Positions 33,101-46,645 of a stretch of DNA of 64,000 bases are shown here, piece by piece. This DNA comes from Gavia stellata. Lineage: Eukaryota; Chordata; Aves; Gaviiformes; Gaviidae. The stretch covers positions 42,477,095 to 42,541,094 of the forward strand of contig NC_082597.1 in NCBI RefSeq assembly GCF_030936135.1. Reading direction: 5' to 3'. A model generated the notes under the pieces. The model made no database searches. It worked only from the letters and a program-made list of their open reading frames with translations, and was not told the origin of the DNA. The first letter of the stretch is position 1, and every line of letters begins with the position of its first letter. A program made the translations under genes and the position numbers.

Positions 33101-33907
33101 TCCCTGATTTCATTCCGCAGACAATCATGCCATTTATCGGTGAACTGATTTTCTGCACATGACCTTCTCCTTAATAACTAGTTGGCCTTGGTCAAACTCC
33201 CAATTAAAGATTCTTCATTCATCAGCAAACTGTTTATATACCACTTTTTAAGCATAATAATAGCACATCAGTCAAGATGCCAGCAGTCACTAAAAGCAGG
33301 TTTCACGCTCCATAGTAGGTAGTTGTTTGTTTCTCAAGCTGCCTATAAATATCACAGCTCAACCAATAATGCATGAAAGCTGCTAAATGTGACAAAAATT
33401 ATAACAAACTGAACTATAATAGCTTTTTCTTGCAGTTTATGTTGCCAGTGTCTGAAATCCTGGAAATATTACTGATCAAATCACTATTACTGCAAATAAT
33501 TGCATGTAACAGTGAATTATTCCCTCTTAATTTTTGACTGCAAAAGAAACTGTCTAGATAAATTATCTGGAGCATTTCAGAAGACAAGGATTTAATCAGA
33601 AATCAATCATCATATATGCATTTTGAATTTAACAATAAGGAACTGTCAGTCCAGGTAGCAAATTTCCCAAGTTAGATTTCACCACAGTTACTAGCCTGTT
33701 AGAAGAATATGAAATATGATCTTAAAAATCCCTGTAACCAAGTGACTACATGTGTCAACTTGCCTTGAAAGATTAACTTAATTATGTAGAAAGGGGGAAA
33801 CAGAGCTGGTAGGATTGGCAGGATTTAAAACTCTTTGATGTATGTTTCTTAAGTGCTGAGATAGGGCAGTTGAAACCACATATAATACTATGAAAATGTG
33901 CTTTGAA

Positions 33908-33963
33908 ATGCTTTGAAAATATACAGTGCTACATAGCTGCTCTTACAATTACTGTATCTAAAA
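33908..33963 (+). repeat. Dispersed direct repeat, copy 1 (about 56 bp)
   Basis: This segment is nearly identical to 36426-36483, about 2.5 kb away in the same orientation. A run of 34 bases starting 'atgctttgaaaata' is exact, followed by a few substitutions and a two-base indel. Flanks do not match. Confidence 0.75.
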
Positions 33964-36007
33964 TGGTGTGTACACACATCTTCTTTGAAGGGGAAGTGTT
34001 ATGGAATCTTTGACCAGGCTGGAAGTTATCTCAAAGAGGTCTTATTAAAGGATGTTTTCTTACATGTTGTTAGTTCCTCTTATTGTAGGATTAGTAAGTC
34101 TCATCAAACTTAGTGGGAAATAAGCTTGTGTTTAAAATCTAGCACTTGCTCATTTTTCTGAATTGGCACCTATGTGTTTTCTATTTCTTCTTAGCTAATG
34201 AACTCCACTATTCTTGGGTTCCCAGGTTCATGAGGCCAAATTCAGAGGTCTTAGACACCACATGTGACTTACAGTCCCAAAACCCACCAAAACTACAGTC
34301 TTAAAGAGCCTCCTCATCTATCACTAGAGCTTGGAGGTGCCCAAAATTACCAGCTGACTCCTTATTGTGCTTTTATAATTTTGTGGGCATCAGGAGATGT
34401 GCATATCCTCCTTATCCAGAACAGCCCCCTTTGGGGAATTTTAAGGGCTCTGTTCTGTTTAAGCTGACTAGGGCTCAAAAAATAAACATTCTCTCACATT
34501 TATAGCGTGTCCTCATAGAATTCTTACCTTCTAGCCTCTTTTTGTAGTCAACGGAGAGAGTGAGGCAATTTTAAGCTACCATTCATCTGACCCATAAAGA
34601 TGTCTCCTTTAGAACTGAACCAAAGGACATGAAAGTGGGCATTGGCCTCCATTGATTACGAAAGGACACTAGCGTGACACCACCACCACTCTGTGTGGAC
34701 ACCAACATTTGAGCAGATGTCCCCCATCTTCATACCTAATGCACTCAGGATACTAATACCATTGAAACAACTTGTAGATACTTCATACATAGAGAGTAAA
34801 TTTCTTAAGACAGTAGATTTGACATTGACAGCAATTCTGGTGAGATTTGTTAGGCTTCAGTTACCCTAATTTTTAGGAAAGGGAGAGGGGAAGTACAGAT
34901 GTAAAATTCACATCACGTGAGGAAAGTCTGAAATGTTGAATATGAGATTTTACACTGGAGAGAAAATGCAAAATTTTTGAATGTTTATGGCATTCTAAAA
35001 TTTCACTAAAAAAATAAAAAGAAGAAAATCACAGTGAGGAGAACATTTCCCCCTGAAACATTTCACTATAGCTAGACTGCATCACATTCTTTAGATGTCC
35101 TTGAATGCCCATTAAAATTTTTTACTTTCAAATCAAAATGTTTGTCTCAGACCCCGAAGCATAACAGAATAGTTTCTGCTTGTTGCATCTCAGATCATTT
35201 GTAGCTGTAAAATTATGTCAAAAGAAAGAATTCTGCTAAGTCAGGCATTAAAGGGAATTGTAATATAAGGGCAGGTTTTAAAATATTTATTTCCAATGTG
35301 TCGTTAAAGCCAGATCAGAAGAAATTTTTATCAAAGGAATAACATCGCAATTTTATCAGGTCATGAAACAAATGTGCTGTCTTCATTTGACCTTCAGATA
35401 CATTTTATTTGGCTGAATGACTGGATGCTTACTCCTTTCTATTTAAAACACAGATATACAACCTGGGGTAGAAAAACAATCAGTTAATAGAAAGCCTACA
35501 AATGAACTTCTGTACTAGAGTGACAAAGCACTGTAATGAACAAAACCTCTGATTTTAAATACAAATTAAGAAATATTTTGCTCTAGAGAAACAGTGCAAA
35601 GAAAAGTTTAAGAGAAAAACATATTTGATATAGTATGATTTAAAGAGTGCTTATAACCCCAGAGACCAGTGATATTTCCTGTTACACTAGCATAATTTTA
35701 TTTAACAGAGGCAAACCTGGATTTGTTTGCTCCTGTTCAAGCTAGACATTGTGATTCAGAGAACATGAGTTTTTAAAGTCTCTCCAGAGACCTGCCAACA
35801 AGACTGGCTTTTCAGGAATGATCCCTTCATCGGAAACTTGGAAGGTGTCTTAATGCGCACTCTCACCTCTGAAGCCTTTCAGAAGACCTCAAGGCTGAGA
35901 GTGAGATCTTCAGAGGGACAACACACTGCTGCGAGCAAGAGTGACTGTAACATAACAAACTTTCTTCCTGGGCCACAGTGTGTTTTTTACAAACACTAGT
36001 AAATCAT

Positions 36008-36110
36008 CACAGCACACCTCTTCATCTTTGCATGTTTTAAAAATTAAGAAACTGACACTTAATGCAGTCAAATGAGTTTACTTACAGGAGGTCAGAGTGA
36101 TATTTTCCCT
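36008..36110 (+). repeat. Possible MIR-like SINE remnant
   Basis: The stretch 'aagaaactgacac...gagtttacttacaggaggtcagagtg' follows the spacing of the MIR core ('gaaactgaggcac...ttgcccaaggtcacac'). Divergence is high and only the core half can be followed by eye. Confidence 0.25.
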
Positions 36111-36425
36111 CCCTTCCCATGCTGGGGCTCAACAGATAGGTGTAGTATCCTCGCTAGTCACTTATGTCACTTCTCAGAAGAATGTCTCTAACATTAACAC
36201 TGCCATCACATTTTCTGGTTTACCCAAGCCCAGTTTAATATGGTTACTTCCCACTTTGACTACTGATGACTGAACTACTAACAAAGTCTAATCCTCCCCT
36301 GTGTTCCACAGGTAAAATGCCACTGAATTCAAAGATAAGAAAAGGAACTATAGACCATACAAATACTAAAAAGCTAAAACCACTCTCTTTTTCAAAGAGC
36401 TTCTTCATGTTTTCTCCATCACATC

Positions 36426-36483
36426 AATGCTTTGAAAATATACAGTGCTACATAGCTGCTATTACAAAATTACCGTATCTAAA
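36426..36483 (+). repeat. Dispersed direct repeat, copy 2 (about 58 bp)
   Basis: This is the partner of 33908-33963. The similarity begins and ends abruptly, unlike a typical LINE or SINE fragment, and the high identity suggests a fairly recent short duplication. Confidence 0.75.
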
Positions 36484-37354
36484 ACCAAGCTATTCAGGTT
36501 ATCATAGAAAAACTCATTCAGAAAAAGCATAAATCACAATACTCTAGTCCTATAAAAAACATGCTCTTGAATGTTTTTATGAACTGGTTTCACAAAATAC
36601 ATGAACATAACTGTGATACATGGAGGCCAACTTAGGCAGCACATTAATATTCCCCTTCATAATATTTGATAAATGAGTCAATAATAATATTCACAACGAA
36701 CCTCCTATTTCCTCAGTGTGCTACCATTGCTACATTTTCCTAAGCTAGATATATTTTTACTGTGACGTTATCTTGCATTTCTTGTTTCAGTTAAGTAGGG
36801 CTCTATATGAATCTAACAATGGCAAAATTAAACAGATGAATGGAAAATTGTCACCTTTTTAATATACCCGCAATAGATGGATGATTATTGTGTTGCTTGG
36901 TGAACTCTTCCTATGTAAGAAATAGCAGACCAGTATAAACTAACATGAGCAGATTTATAACCACTGGGTGTAAGCATTAGGTGAAATATTGTCCCTATGG
37001 AGTGAAAAATTAATTTTTTTAATTGCTGACCTTCAGAACAGCTACATCTATTTATACCTCTAGGTTTACAGCACATGAAAGAGAACTTCAACTTGTTGCC
37101 TCGCACATGCACCTTTAGACTCTATATTCTCTTTTTTGTTCTGGAACAAATGAAAGAAAATAATACTAATGGAAGTTCAAAAGAAGCAAACATTGCATTG
37201 TAGATAGCTCTTTAAATATTCAAAGCAAAGAAATTATTAGCAATTAGGAACTAGAAGCATTTAAATAATAAAATCCAAGTTAAAATCATGTATTTTTGCC
37301 AGCCTTTAAAGGCATTAGTTAACTTCATTCTCTAATATTTAAATATGTTTTTCA

Positions 37355-38045
37355 TATCACAGAATCATAGATCATCTAGTTCCAACGCCCCTGCCATGGG
37401 CAGGGACACCTTCCACTAGACCAGGTGGCTCAAAGCCCCATCCCACCTGGCCTTGAACACTTCCAGGGTTGGGGCATCCACAACTTCTCTGGGCCACCTG
37501 TTCCAGTGCCTCACCACCCTCATGCTGAAGAATTTCTTCCTTATATCTAATCTACATCTACCCGCTTTCAGCTTAAAGCCATTACCCCTTGTCCTATCAC
37601 TACATGCCCTTGTAAAAAGTCCCTCTCCAGCTTTCTTGCAGGCTCTCTTCAGGTACTGGAAGGCTGCTGCAAGGTGTCCCCAGAGCCTTCTCTTCTCCAG
37701 GCTGAACAACCCCAACTCTCTCAGCCTCTCTTCATAGCAGAGGTGCTCCAGCCCTCTGATCATTTTTGTGGCCCTCCTCTGGACTCAGTCCAACAGGTCC
37801 ATGTCCTCTTATGTTGGGGGCCCCAGACCTGACCGCAGTACTCCAGGTGCGGTATCACAAGAGCGGAGTAGAGGGGCAGAATCACCTCCCTCGACCTGCT
37901 GGTCATGCTTCTTTTGATGTAGCCCAGGATACGGTTGGCTTTCTGGGCTTTAAGTGTGCACTGCCGGCTCATGTTGAGCTTCCCATCAACCAACACCCCC
38001 AAGTCCTCCTCAGGGCTGCTCTCAATCCATTCTCCACCCAGAGGA
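37355..38045 (-). mobile_element. CR1 LINE, 5'-truncated 3' end
   Basis: This is a minus-strand copy of the avian CR1 non-LTR retrotransposon. The 3' end lies at the low-coordinate side ('cacagaatcatagatcatctagttccaac'), and sequence such as 'ggacaccttccactagacca' follows the CR1 3' region closely. The minus-strand translation of 37760-38002 contains motifs of the reverse transcriptase C-terminus (DGKLNMSRQC, ALVIPHLEYCGQVWGPQ), and 37416-37763 continues with [25 protein letters not shown] frameshift or stop separates the two, so it is dead. The usual 20 or so bases between the terminal octamers and 'gatcatctag' are missing. Confidence 0.9.
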
Positions 38046-40232
38046 CATACCTTCCCTTTTACTTTTACATCCTCAGTCTACACATACACAGACTGAATCT
38101 TCCTGTGGAGTTATCAATGCAAGACAAAGCAAAGAAAAACAAAAATACAATAAATACTGCTTGCCTTGAAAGAGCAAAATCAAAGCAAAATTCAGTACCT
38201 GATGAATTCCTTTCTCCAGTGCTTCAAAAGTAAGAGTACACCATGGAAGAAAGCACTCTGTTTTCTCATTTAATTCAGCTGGTAAGCCTCCCAAGGGGAA
38301 AGGAGGTCTGACTTAACGAACTAATGCCTCAGGAGTTCTCAGAATTCTTAAAGTGTTTAGTTGCTTTACTTTCCTTGTCCTTCATCCCTGAACATCTCGT
38401 AATAAGGTTAAAAAACAGCCTGAGTCTTGACAGGCAGGTTTAAGTGTGAGTTAAACTGTTATGGCTTTCATTTCTTGCTTTTCACATGGCAAACGGGGAT
38501 TAATTATCTATATCTTTAACAGTGCTACAGTGTGCTTAGAAATAATATCTGAAAAAGTCAGGCAGAAGATAACTGCAAGAATGCTTCTGTTCAGTGCTTT
38601 TTCTGTAGCAATGTAAAAATGCTTGCTGTAGAGACCTAGAAGTGACTTCATTCTGGGGCATATTTTTGTAGTGCAGTGGTGCAGCGTTGTTTGGTTTGAC
38701 TTTTAAATTTGCTTTCAGATATTGAATAGTTCTTACGTTCAGTGGTATTAATTTTCATTTTAACTGTAAAGTGAAATTCCCATACATTTATCATAACTCC
38801 ATGAAATTTCTTTCGCTTTCTAGGGAGGCTTTTCTTTACCTCCCTCGTACAGATTGTCTCCACCTGCTTACAAATATTTAACAGCAATCAATAGACATAA
38901 GAAGGCTAGGTGCCTTCCTTTCTGCAGCCCAGAAAATATGCAAAACATGTTCTTGCCCTTTGAGACACTATACACCAAGAAGGCTTTCTGAGCATGCTAA
39001 ATGAACTAAGATTAGAAACGTTCAGCTCAAATTTGCCATGAAGAGCTACTACATTTGCAACACCTTTCATTATCCTATTCTCACCTTTCTCAGGGTTTGT
39101 GGGGTTGAAGGTGGCATTTCTGACTGACCACTGAAAGCAGCAGGGAGCCAATGGAAAGGAAGGAATCCATTAAAGCTCTTATACTCATCATATAATTCTA
39201 AAACAGCATTCCTTCCCTTGTTTCATCTGCCACCAGTCAATAAGAGGGCTGAGGAGTCTCTGTACTTCACTGTTCAAAGCTAAGAAGATGACCAAGACAG
39301 GCTATTTCTCCTCACCTTCAGGCTCCTCCTTCTTAAAATATGGGGGGAGGAGGGAAGAGGGAAAAAGTAACTGTTTTCCTGACATTCAGCAAATCCTGTT
39401 TTTTCACACAGTCCTCTTCAGGACCGTGTTCTCCTTGCAGGTCTTCTCAATGATACAGGGATGGTTGGTAGGTTGGGGAGCTGCGAAGAGTGAAAGAAGG
39501 TCAGAGAAGCCAGGGACAAGGAAAATTGCAGCAAAAGGGGCACTGTCATGGAGCAGGAGGGTCTAACTAACAGTACAAGCCGTCTATGAATGACTGTCAT
39601 GTAGAAAGTTCATGCGATGAGCAGTCTGCAGGCATGAGGAGCGAAAAGCACATCCCATAAAAATTACACAGGAAATGGGGCACACTTCAGCCCATAAAAT
39701 GCCTACACGAATGCCTGTGACGTGCTAGCATCTGGCCCTCAGAGTACATTACTACAGCTGAATAAGATAATTCAGCAGTAAGGTTTATACTCCACAGTGA
39801 GTGCTTCACAGCATAGACGAGACACAGGCATGATAGTGTGACACCAACCAGAATCCCTTACACGAGAGACCACAGAGGTAGGGAGGTTGCCATTCTGGGA
39901 ACATACACTTCAGTAAGGGGCTGAAACTGACGATGTTAGATGGACAACATAAATGAAAGAAAAATTTAAAAGGAGGCAATTGTTTCTCTCATTGACTATG
40001 AAGGTTACATACAAGATACCGTTTAGAGAGAGCTTCAAATAACAGATGTTGTTTACATGATTTCAATCCTACTTGACTCTTTTATGGATATATCACTTAT
40101 CTATTGCTTCATTTGCCATGTAAACAAAGAATAAAGGAAGACATTTAAATACTTGTTTTGATTGTGCATTTTCTTTTTGGTATTGAAATGGTTGCTTTTC
40201 ATAATTTCATACTTCAGTTGACTCACTATGAT

Positions 40233-40269
40233 ACTCATTATGAAATAATAAAACTATGAAATAATGAGT
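40233..40269. repeat. Inverted repeat with 9-bp arms
   Basis: ACTCATTAT at 40233-40241 pairs with ATAATGAGT at 40261-40269 around a 19-base spacer. The spacer and right arm also include a direct repeat of TATGAAATAAT. It is AT-rich and could be chance. Confidence 0.4.
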
Positions 40270-42921
40270 TATACAAAACATACATTTCTGCAATGGTCCT
40301 TAAGACACATGCTTGGGGCTAGACCTCAAAATAAAATCACCTTTTTGTTTAGGAGGCTTTGGCAGAATTATATTTAAAGTTGAATAATTTCTTCTAAATT
40401 GTTTGTTAATCTATTGATACACACAAAACCACAAGGGTTAAAATGGTATGTCTCTATTCTTTCCCCATACCCTCTCTGCAGAAAATTCTGTAACATGTAT
40501 TTGAAGTGACAGTATGTATACCGTCATATACTAAACAATTTCAAATTACCATCTGTATATAGACATGTATACACACATATTTCACACTTCAAAGAAAACT
40601 TGTTATATATGTTCTGGTATAATAATATTTGTAATCCTAAAACGGTTTCCTTTTCTATATGAAACAATTTTTTCTCTCTGCCTCTACTGTATTAGGACAG
40701 ATCCCATGGTTAAAAGAAGAGAAAGCGAAGACAGAGAAGAAATGCTGCTGGCTGATTTGAAGTTACCGAAGAACATTGACTAGGCTGGATCCATAATTTC
40801 ACCCACTAGAGAGAACCTATGTAACCTCTCCAACACATACAGTCAAAAGCAGTCTTCCTTCCTAGAAATTGGTATCATAACATGTCAAAAAGTCTGATAA
40901 TTGATTATGGGGAAGAAAAGAGACAGGAAACCACACAGTTTTCTTCACCTCTTTCTGACAACGTGGGAAGAGCTGAATCCATGGGCTCTCTGCTGTGCTT
41001 CCAGCAGGGAAGGGCGTACTCGCCATCCCCTCACCTTGGACAGCAGCTCAAAGCCACGGTTTATTTTTAAACACTTTAAAAATAGAAGGCTGAAATAACC
41101 TTCTGAGGTCTGAATGGGTCAGATCCAGCATGCACATCTGACAGCATGATAACTAACACTGCCTGCACAGCTAGTAACAGTCAGAGATACTTTGAGGTAA
41201 ACTTGATTGAAGTACACCAGCCAAGCGCGTTTTGAAGGCAACCCCTCAGGCTGGGGCTTCTCACTCCTCCTCTGCCCAAAGCACCAGCTCAGTGAGGGGC
41301 CTCGGAAGCAGCTGCAGCCGAAGCACAGTGACTATTAATTGCAGACAGAAAAAGCCATTACAAGTGCCTGGGGAAGAGGAAAATCTCTGAAGTCTCAGGC
41401 ATAGGGAGCTGCTACAGGAGAAAAAAAAAAACAGCTTTAAGTCACATTATTTCCTCTCATAAAGCACAAAGAGAGCAGGCACTAGTGAATGTAAAACAAG
41501 AACTGCGAGAAAAAAATCCAGTTTGCACTCATGCCATTGATAACAACTTGGTTTGCACAAAATACATGACCCTACATATTCTGTGAGCACACGAAAGCAT
41601 GTTAAAACAAAATCCATATTTATATCCACAAAGAATGGCAATTCAGACTTAGGGCTCCTCTGAAAATGTCGTTTTGTAACACCTTTGCACCAGTCAACTT
41701 CCAGCCAGTTCCCTGTGTAGAGAAAGGAGCACTGTCAAGGAATCACTCTTTCCCTCCACTTACTACGTAACATTCCTCAGAAGACTATCCTCTGAATTTG
41801 GCTGTGGTTTCATAAGAAGCCTGACTTAAATTTTCCCAGCTTGAATGCTTTTCAAGTCATCCATTTCCAAATCCAATTCATAGCACAGCTGCACAAAGCT
41901 TTGTGGCAAAACAGCAAAGGGAGCAATGCGGGAGGGGAAATGACAGGTTGGTGACAAAGCAGGACTACCACAGGCCAATACAACACATATGGCTTTGTCT
42001 GATAAAACCTTGGCTGCGGCTGGTTAATGAAATGCCTGAATTTGGGTGATTAAATCTCCTCTCTTCTCCCACCCCACACCTTAGTGGTTAGGGGTGGCAA
42101 ATAACACAGCAACATCAGGGCAAACAGGAGTTGCTGCATTAGGAAGCTGCCCCTCTCTCGCTGCAGCCAACCTGTACAATCCCTACGGCTTTCCACAGCG
42201 ACGCACATCCTGAAACACCCAGTGAACAACAAAAAACTGAACAGTCATAATTCAGTAATATTTACTAGAATAATCCATCTGCCACAGAATGGTTACTACT
42301 CCTTGTGCAAAATATTGAACATGTTACATTCCCTATACTGACAGGGATGCTAAACACTGTGTTTGCCCCCACAACAGGCACCTAGAGCCAGTGAGAAATA
42401 ATAATTGTCAAAAGGAATATGATAGAAGACGTTTCATGAACAAACAAACGTAAGCAGACTCTTCTTCCCTCCAGGACAAACCAGATAGGATTATGATCAA
42501 GAGTCAAAGATGGCCTTAGTCCTGATTTAATACAGGGAAAGCCAGGCTCTAAGTAGAAGACATGGAAGGGCAGAAATCATAAGCAAAATCTCTCTGAAAA
42601 CCACACAGGGCATCACACAGCGATTTATGAAAGACAATTATCTTTTCTACTGCTTCATGCAAGGCATCTTTCCTTAGGTCTAGATGTGGGGAGATAATGA
42701 ACGCTCACACAGCTCCTTTGGGTTTCAGTGCTAGCTGCCAACACTCAAACACTCAACACATTCAAATTGGTGGCCTTCAAATTGGAAATGGACAGCTAAA
42801 GCTGCACCTTTTTCATTTTATTTCACACGACTTCCAGCATCTAAGGTATCACCTTAGAGGTTGTTGACTCCCCTTAGCTGTACAACTGGAGATGGGACAG
42901 AGGAAAGAAAGATTATATTTT

Positions 42922-43196
42922 TCACAGAATCACAGAATCGTTAAGGTTGGAAAAGACCTGTAAGATCATCAACTTCAACCATCAACCCAACACCACCATG
43001 CCCACTAAACCATGTCCCGCAATGCCACGTCCACATGTTCCTTGAACACCTCCAGTGATGGTGACTCCACCACATCCCTGGGCAGCCTGTTTCAATGTTT
43101 GACCACTCTCTCAGTAAAGAAATTTTTCCTAATACCCAGGCTAAACCTCCCCTGGTGCAACTTGAGGCCATTTCCTCTCGTTCTATCGTTTCCTTG
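42922..43196 (-). mobile_element. CR1 LINE, short 3' fragment
   Basis: This is a second minus-strand CR1 end. It opens with two octamer units 'tcacagaatcacagaat' (the CR1 terminal repeat in reverse), then 'cgttaaggttggaaaagacc' and 'ccatgcccactaaaccatg'. It is of a different subfamily from the copy at 37355, judging by the 'cattgatggtgactccaccac'-type wording. About 275 bases remain, 5'-truncated, with no intact coding region. Confidence 0.88.
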
Positions 43197-46100
43197 CTAA
43201 TCAAATTCAGTAAGTCCTTAATTTGCATTAAAACAACTTTTCATTTATGAATAAAGAGGGAATATTTAAACACAGAAACAATCCAGCTCAAACAGCTTAT
43301 TCCAGCAATGGAAAGTGACAGCACATGCACACGTATAATCACATGGGAAATAATAATAGTACGTCCCAGTGCACTGCATAGCATAAGATAGCCAGCTGCC
43401 CAAGGGATATGTCAAGAATGATTTATTTGTATACAGGGCTCTCTTTCCATGTGTCACTGCCTGATTTCTTCAAAGGAATCACCAAAACATCAGTGGAAAA
43501 ATAGCTATAGCTTCTTTCCCTTACCTTATCTCCTGTCATTTGAAAATAACTTAAATAGTCCTTTAAAAGAAATATAGGATGTTTCTCAGGAGTGGAAAAG
43601 TTGGAGGAAGCTGCTCAAAAATACTTACTTACATTCACACACACAAGCAGATAAAATGTTTAGATTCTACTGAAAATATCAGTATTTTGGTGTGAAAAAC
43701 ACATTGCTAATTAAGAAACTGATTGATGGCTTTTCTTGTCTCTTCCTGTAGATGTTATCTCATATAACCTTCTGTCTCAGTATTGTCCAACTTTTGCAAT
43801 GTAATTGTTTTGCTTCTGTACACCCATGACATTATTTCAAACCCATTAGATGTATAGGTAATGTAACCATAGATAGTAGTCACAAAGCTGTTATCTTCTT
43901 CTCCTTGCAAGACTACTCTCTTCTTACTATCTTCTTTTACTTCTTTGTTTTCCACATCCTCCACTGCAACTTCCCTGGAAAGTTTAAAGGAATCAGTATC
44001 TACTGGATAAGGAACTGAAAAACAGACAACAGAAATGGCTAGTGGTATCAATCTGGCTTTCTCTGTAAGAATTGCTTCTGGAAGAGGGTGGACAGTCAGA
44101 ACTTTGCCAAAGATTTAGCAACACTATCTGCAGTATGAGCTTTATCCAATGCACAGGAGCAAGCTGAGCATGAAACAATGCTGCCTCATCCAGTGGTCTG
44201 ACAGATGAGTGGGTATTGTGTTTTCAAATCTCCAGTAGTATTAACACTTAAGAAAACAGAATTCCTCCAAAGGCAAAGGCAGTGCTCCTTAAAAGGATCC
44301 TAACTGTTCCCATTACTGCTGGACTTGACAGTTAGTCCATCTTCCCCTTCATCTTCCTGTGTTCTACTTGCCACAAAAGCCCTTAACGACACAATCCTGT
44401 TTCTCATGCTATTTCCAGACTTACTGAAATTTTGAAAAAGTACAAGTTCTTACAAGATTTCCAGGTGACTTTTGAAGATCAGTGAGCTTTAACTTTAGCC
44501 TGGCAAGGTTTTGGAAAACTGAACAAAAACGTTATGAAGAATGACCACCTATTATATAAAAATTATGAGATGGTACACCATTATGGTGCAACAGAACAGT
44601 TTGCAAGAAGATGAAGTCAATCTTAACACACTCAATTAAAGTGGGTCTGTATGAAACACATCTATCAGTAGCATTGAATAGCATAGATGACAAATGCATT
44701 AAACAGCTTGTTTTCACTGATTTTCCCATTACTGTCAAGGGAAATGTGGACAGAAATTATACACAGACTCATAAAATGACATAGCATTGACCACATTTTG
44801 ACCCAGTCAAATAACCTAGATGACTAGAAATGTTCAATACTCGATACAACACAGCATTTTTAAACAGGATGCATTTGGTATTCCTGTTGATGATCTGCCT
44901 ACATTGTACCAGAGATACAAGCAAACCATTGCTACTGGTTCCTTGACAGCATCAAAATCATCATCAAAGGAGCCCTTGGTCAACAGGCAACAGCACATCT
45001 GGTGAAGGAAGCTGCAGTGTTAAGCATGTGTCCAAGTCGAAGGGAAGGAGCAATAGTGCTCCTCTATGAGGTGAGACAGGTAGACGCATGAGAAGCTGCA
45101 GTCCAAGTGCCACACAGTGAGCGCAGAAGGTATATGCTGCAGGACATAGCATAGCTTAGCCACGTGGGAGCTGGAGAGTTTCCTGATTTCCCAGCACAGA
45201 ATTTAAAGGCTTGTTCAGCAAGGGAGGAGGTGGGGTATACCAGAAAATCTAAAGGCAGAAGAAACCCTGCAAACAGAGGAAGACACTGTCACGGCATTAT
45301 TCAGAGAGGCAATGCAAGAGACAGAGCTCCTTGGATGTGAAACATACGGAAAGATAGAGATGGGTGTTTCTACATAAGCACCCACATCCAGAGGGATTCT
45401 AACATTACTTTAACAGTATATTTGACACAGTATGATTAGGTAGTGACAGATTTATTTCAGCAGTAACAATTACTGCCATTCTCCATGCTAAACCACAGAA
45501 AAGAAACCAAAGATGTAAACATTCAGTCAGGTTTACTGATGAGCTAGAGTTATGCAGGGTAGAAGATTTCACATCTAATATGTTTTCCGTTTGCCTACAG
45601 AAAAAATACTGCATTCATTTATCATCAGCCAATTTGCATAAAGGATAACAAAAGCATAAACAACCATCAAGCATTTTTATTTTCAAAATGTTGCGGCCAC
45701 AAGCCTCTCTTGCAAATTTCATAACCTGAGTTATTTTCCACCCATATTAGATAAGCAAGACGGGGATGATTATACATTATACAAATTGCATTAGACAAAC
45801 CTCTAGAACAAACTATACGTTCTGAGCTAATGCCTTTTAATCACAGGCCTGCATCAGCAACTAGGAAAAGTCACCCAGCTGGAGAGAATGACTGGGGTAT
45901 GTGTCAGGAGACTCAGTCCCCAAAAGTCACCTTGCCTCCTGAACTGCAGAGGCTGAGCTGAAGAGGAGCCCCTTAAAAACGTGTGAGCTGCTGAGGTCAG
46001 CAGCAATTCATTTCTGCAAGGTTCCTGATGCTCTGCAACCCCACAACAATCAGTCTGGAGTCAGTTTTGCCTCCCCTCTCCATAGCCCCAAATAACCTGG

Positions 46101-46623
46101 GGATACCTGGAAGCCTGAAGATAAAATAGATGCATGCAACTCTCCGAAACATGCATACACCACAGAGATTATGCCAAGGGCTAGCACTATAAATGTAGCA
46201 CAGTCTGGTTGCAATAAGGAACAGATTTGCTTTATTCATAATAAGAACCACATCACCTCACCATGCAAATGTGAATCTATGCTAAAGAGAGAGGTAGTTT
46301 GTGCAGCATTAGTTATGCTTAATAAGTCATTTCCACCTCTTCTTGAGCTCTTTTTAAGAAACTTGGGAGAGACATCTGTTCATTTTGTTATTTGAATGCT
46401 GCTAAGCAGACAATAAGGACTTGTAAATACTCATAAATACTGCAGTTATCACCTCCTCCAAATACAGTTATGAATTGCCACCAATTCAGTAGGGAATACT
46501 TCAGAACCTACAATTCAACTACCTAAACATCAAGTTCTTTCTCTCCGTAACTACCAGGACTCATTCAAATACAAAGACATGTAAACATAGATTATTACCT
46601 AAATGATTTCTAGGCTTTAATCG

Positions 46624-46645
46624 ATTTTGTTTGTTTGTTTGTTTA
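46624..46645 (+). repeat. Simple repeat (GTTT)n
   Basis: Five units of GTTT/TTTG in a row, a short tetranucleotide microsatellite. Confidence 0.8.

Noticed and set aside
37453..38233. Plus-strand ORFs over the CR1 copy
   Set aside because: They are antisense to the CR1 reverse-transcriptase remnant on the minus strand.
39341..39362. Purine-rich GGGGGGAGGAGGGAAGAGGG as a G-quadruplex
   Set aside because: Only three separable G3 tracts are present, so a standard four-tract quadruplex is not met.
43755..44014. Faint resemblance of the exon-like ORF to insect cuticle-protein wording (GYITYT..NGFE)
   Set aside because: The match is a few residues only and the setting is a bird intron, so contamination or transfer is not supported.
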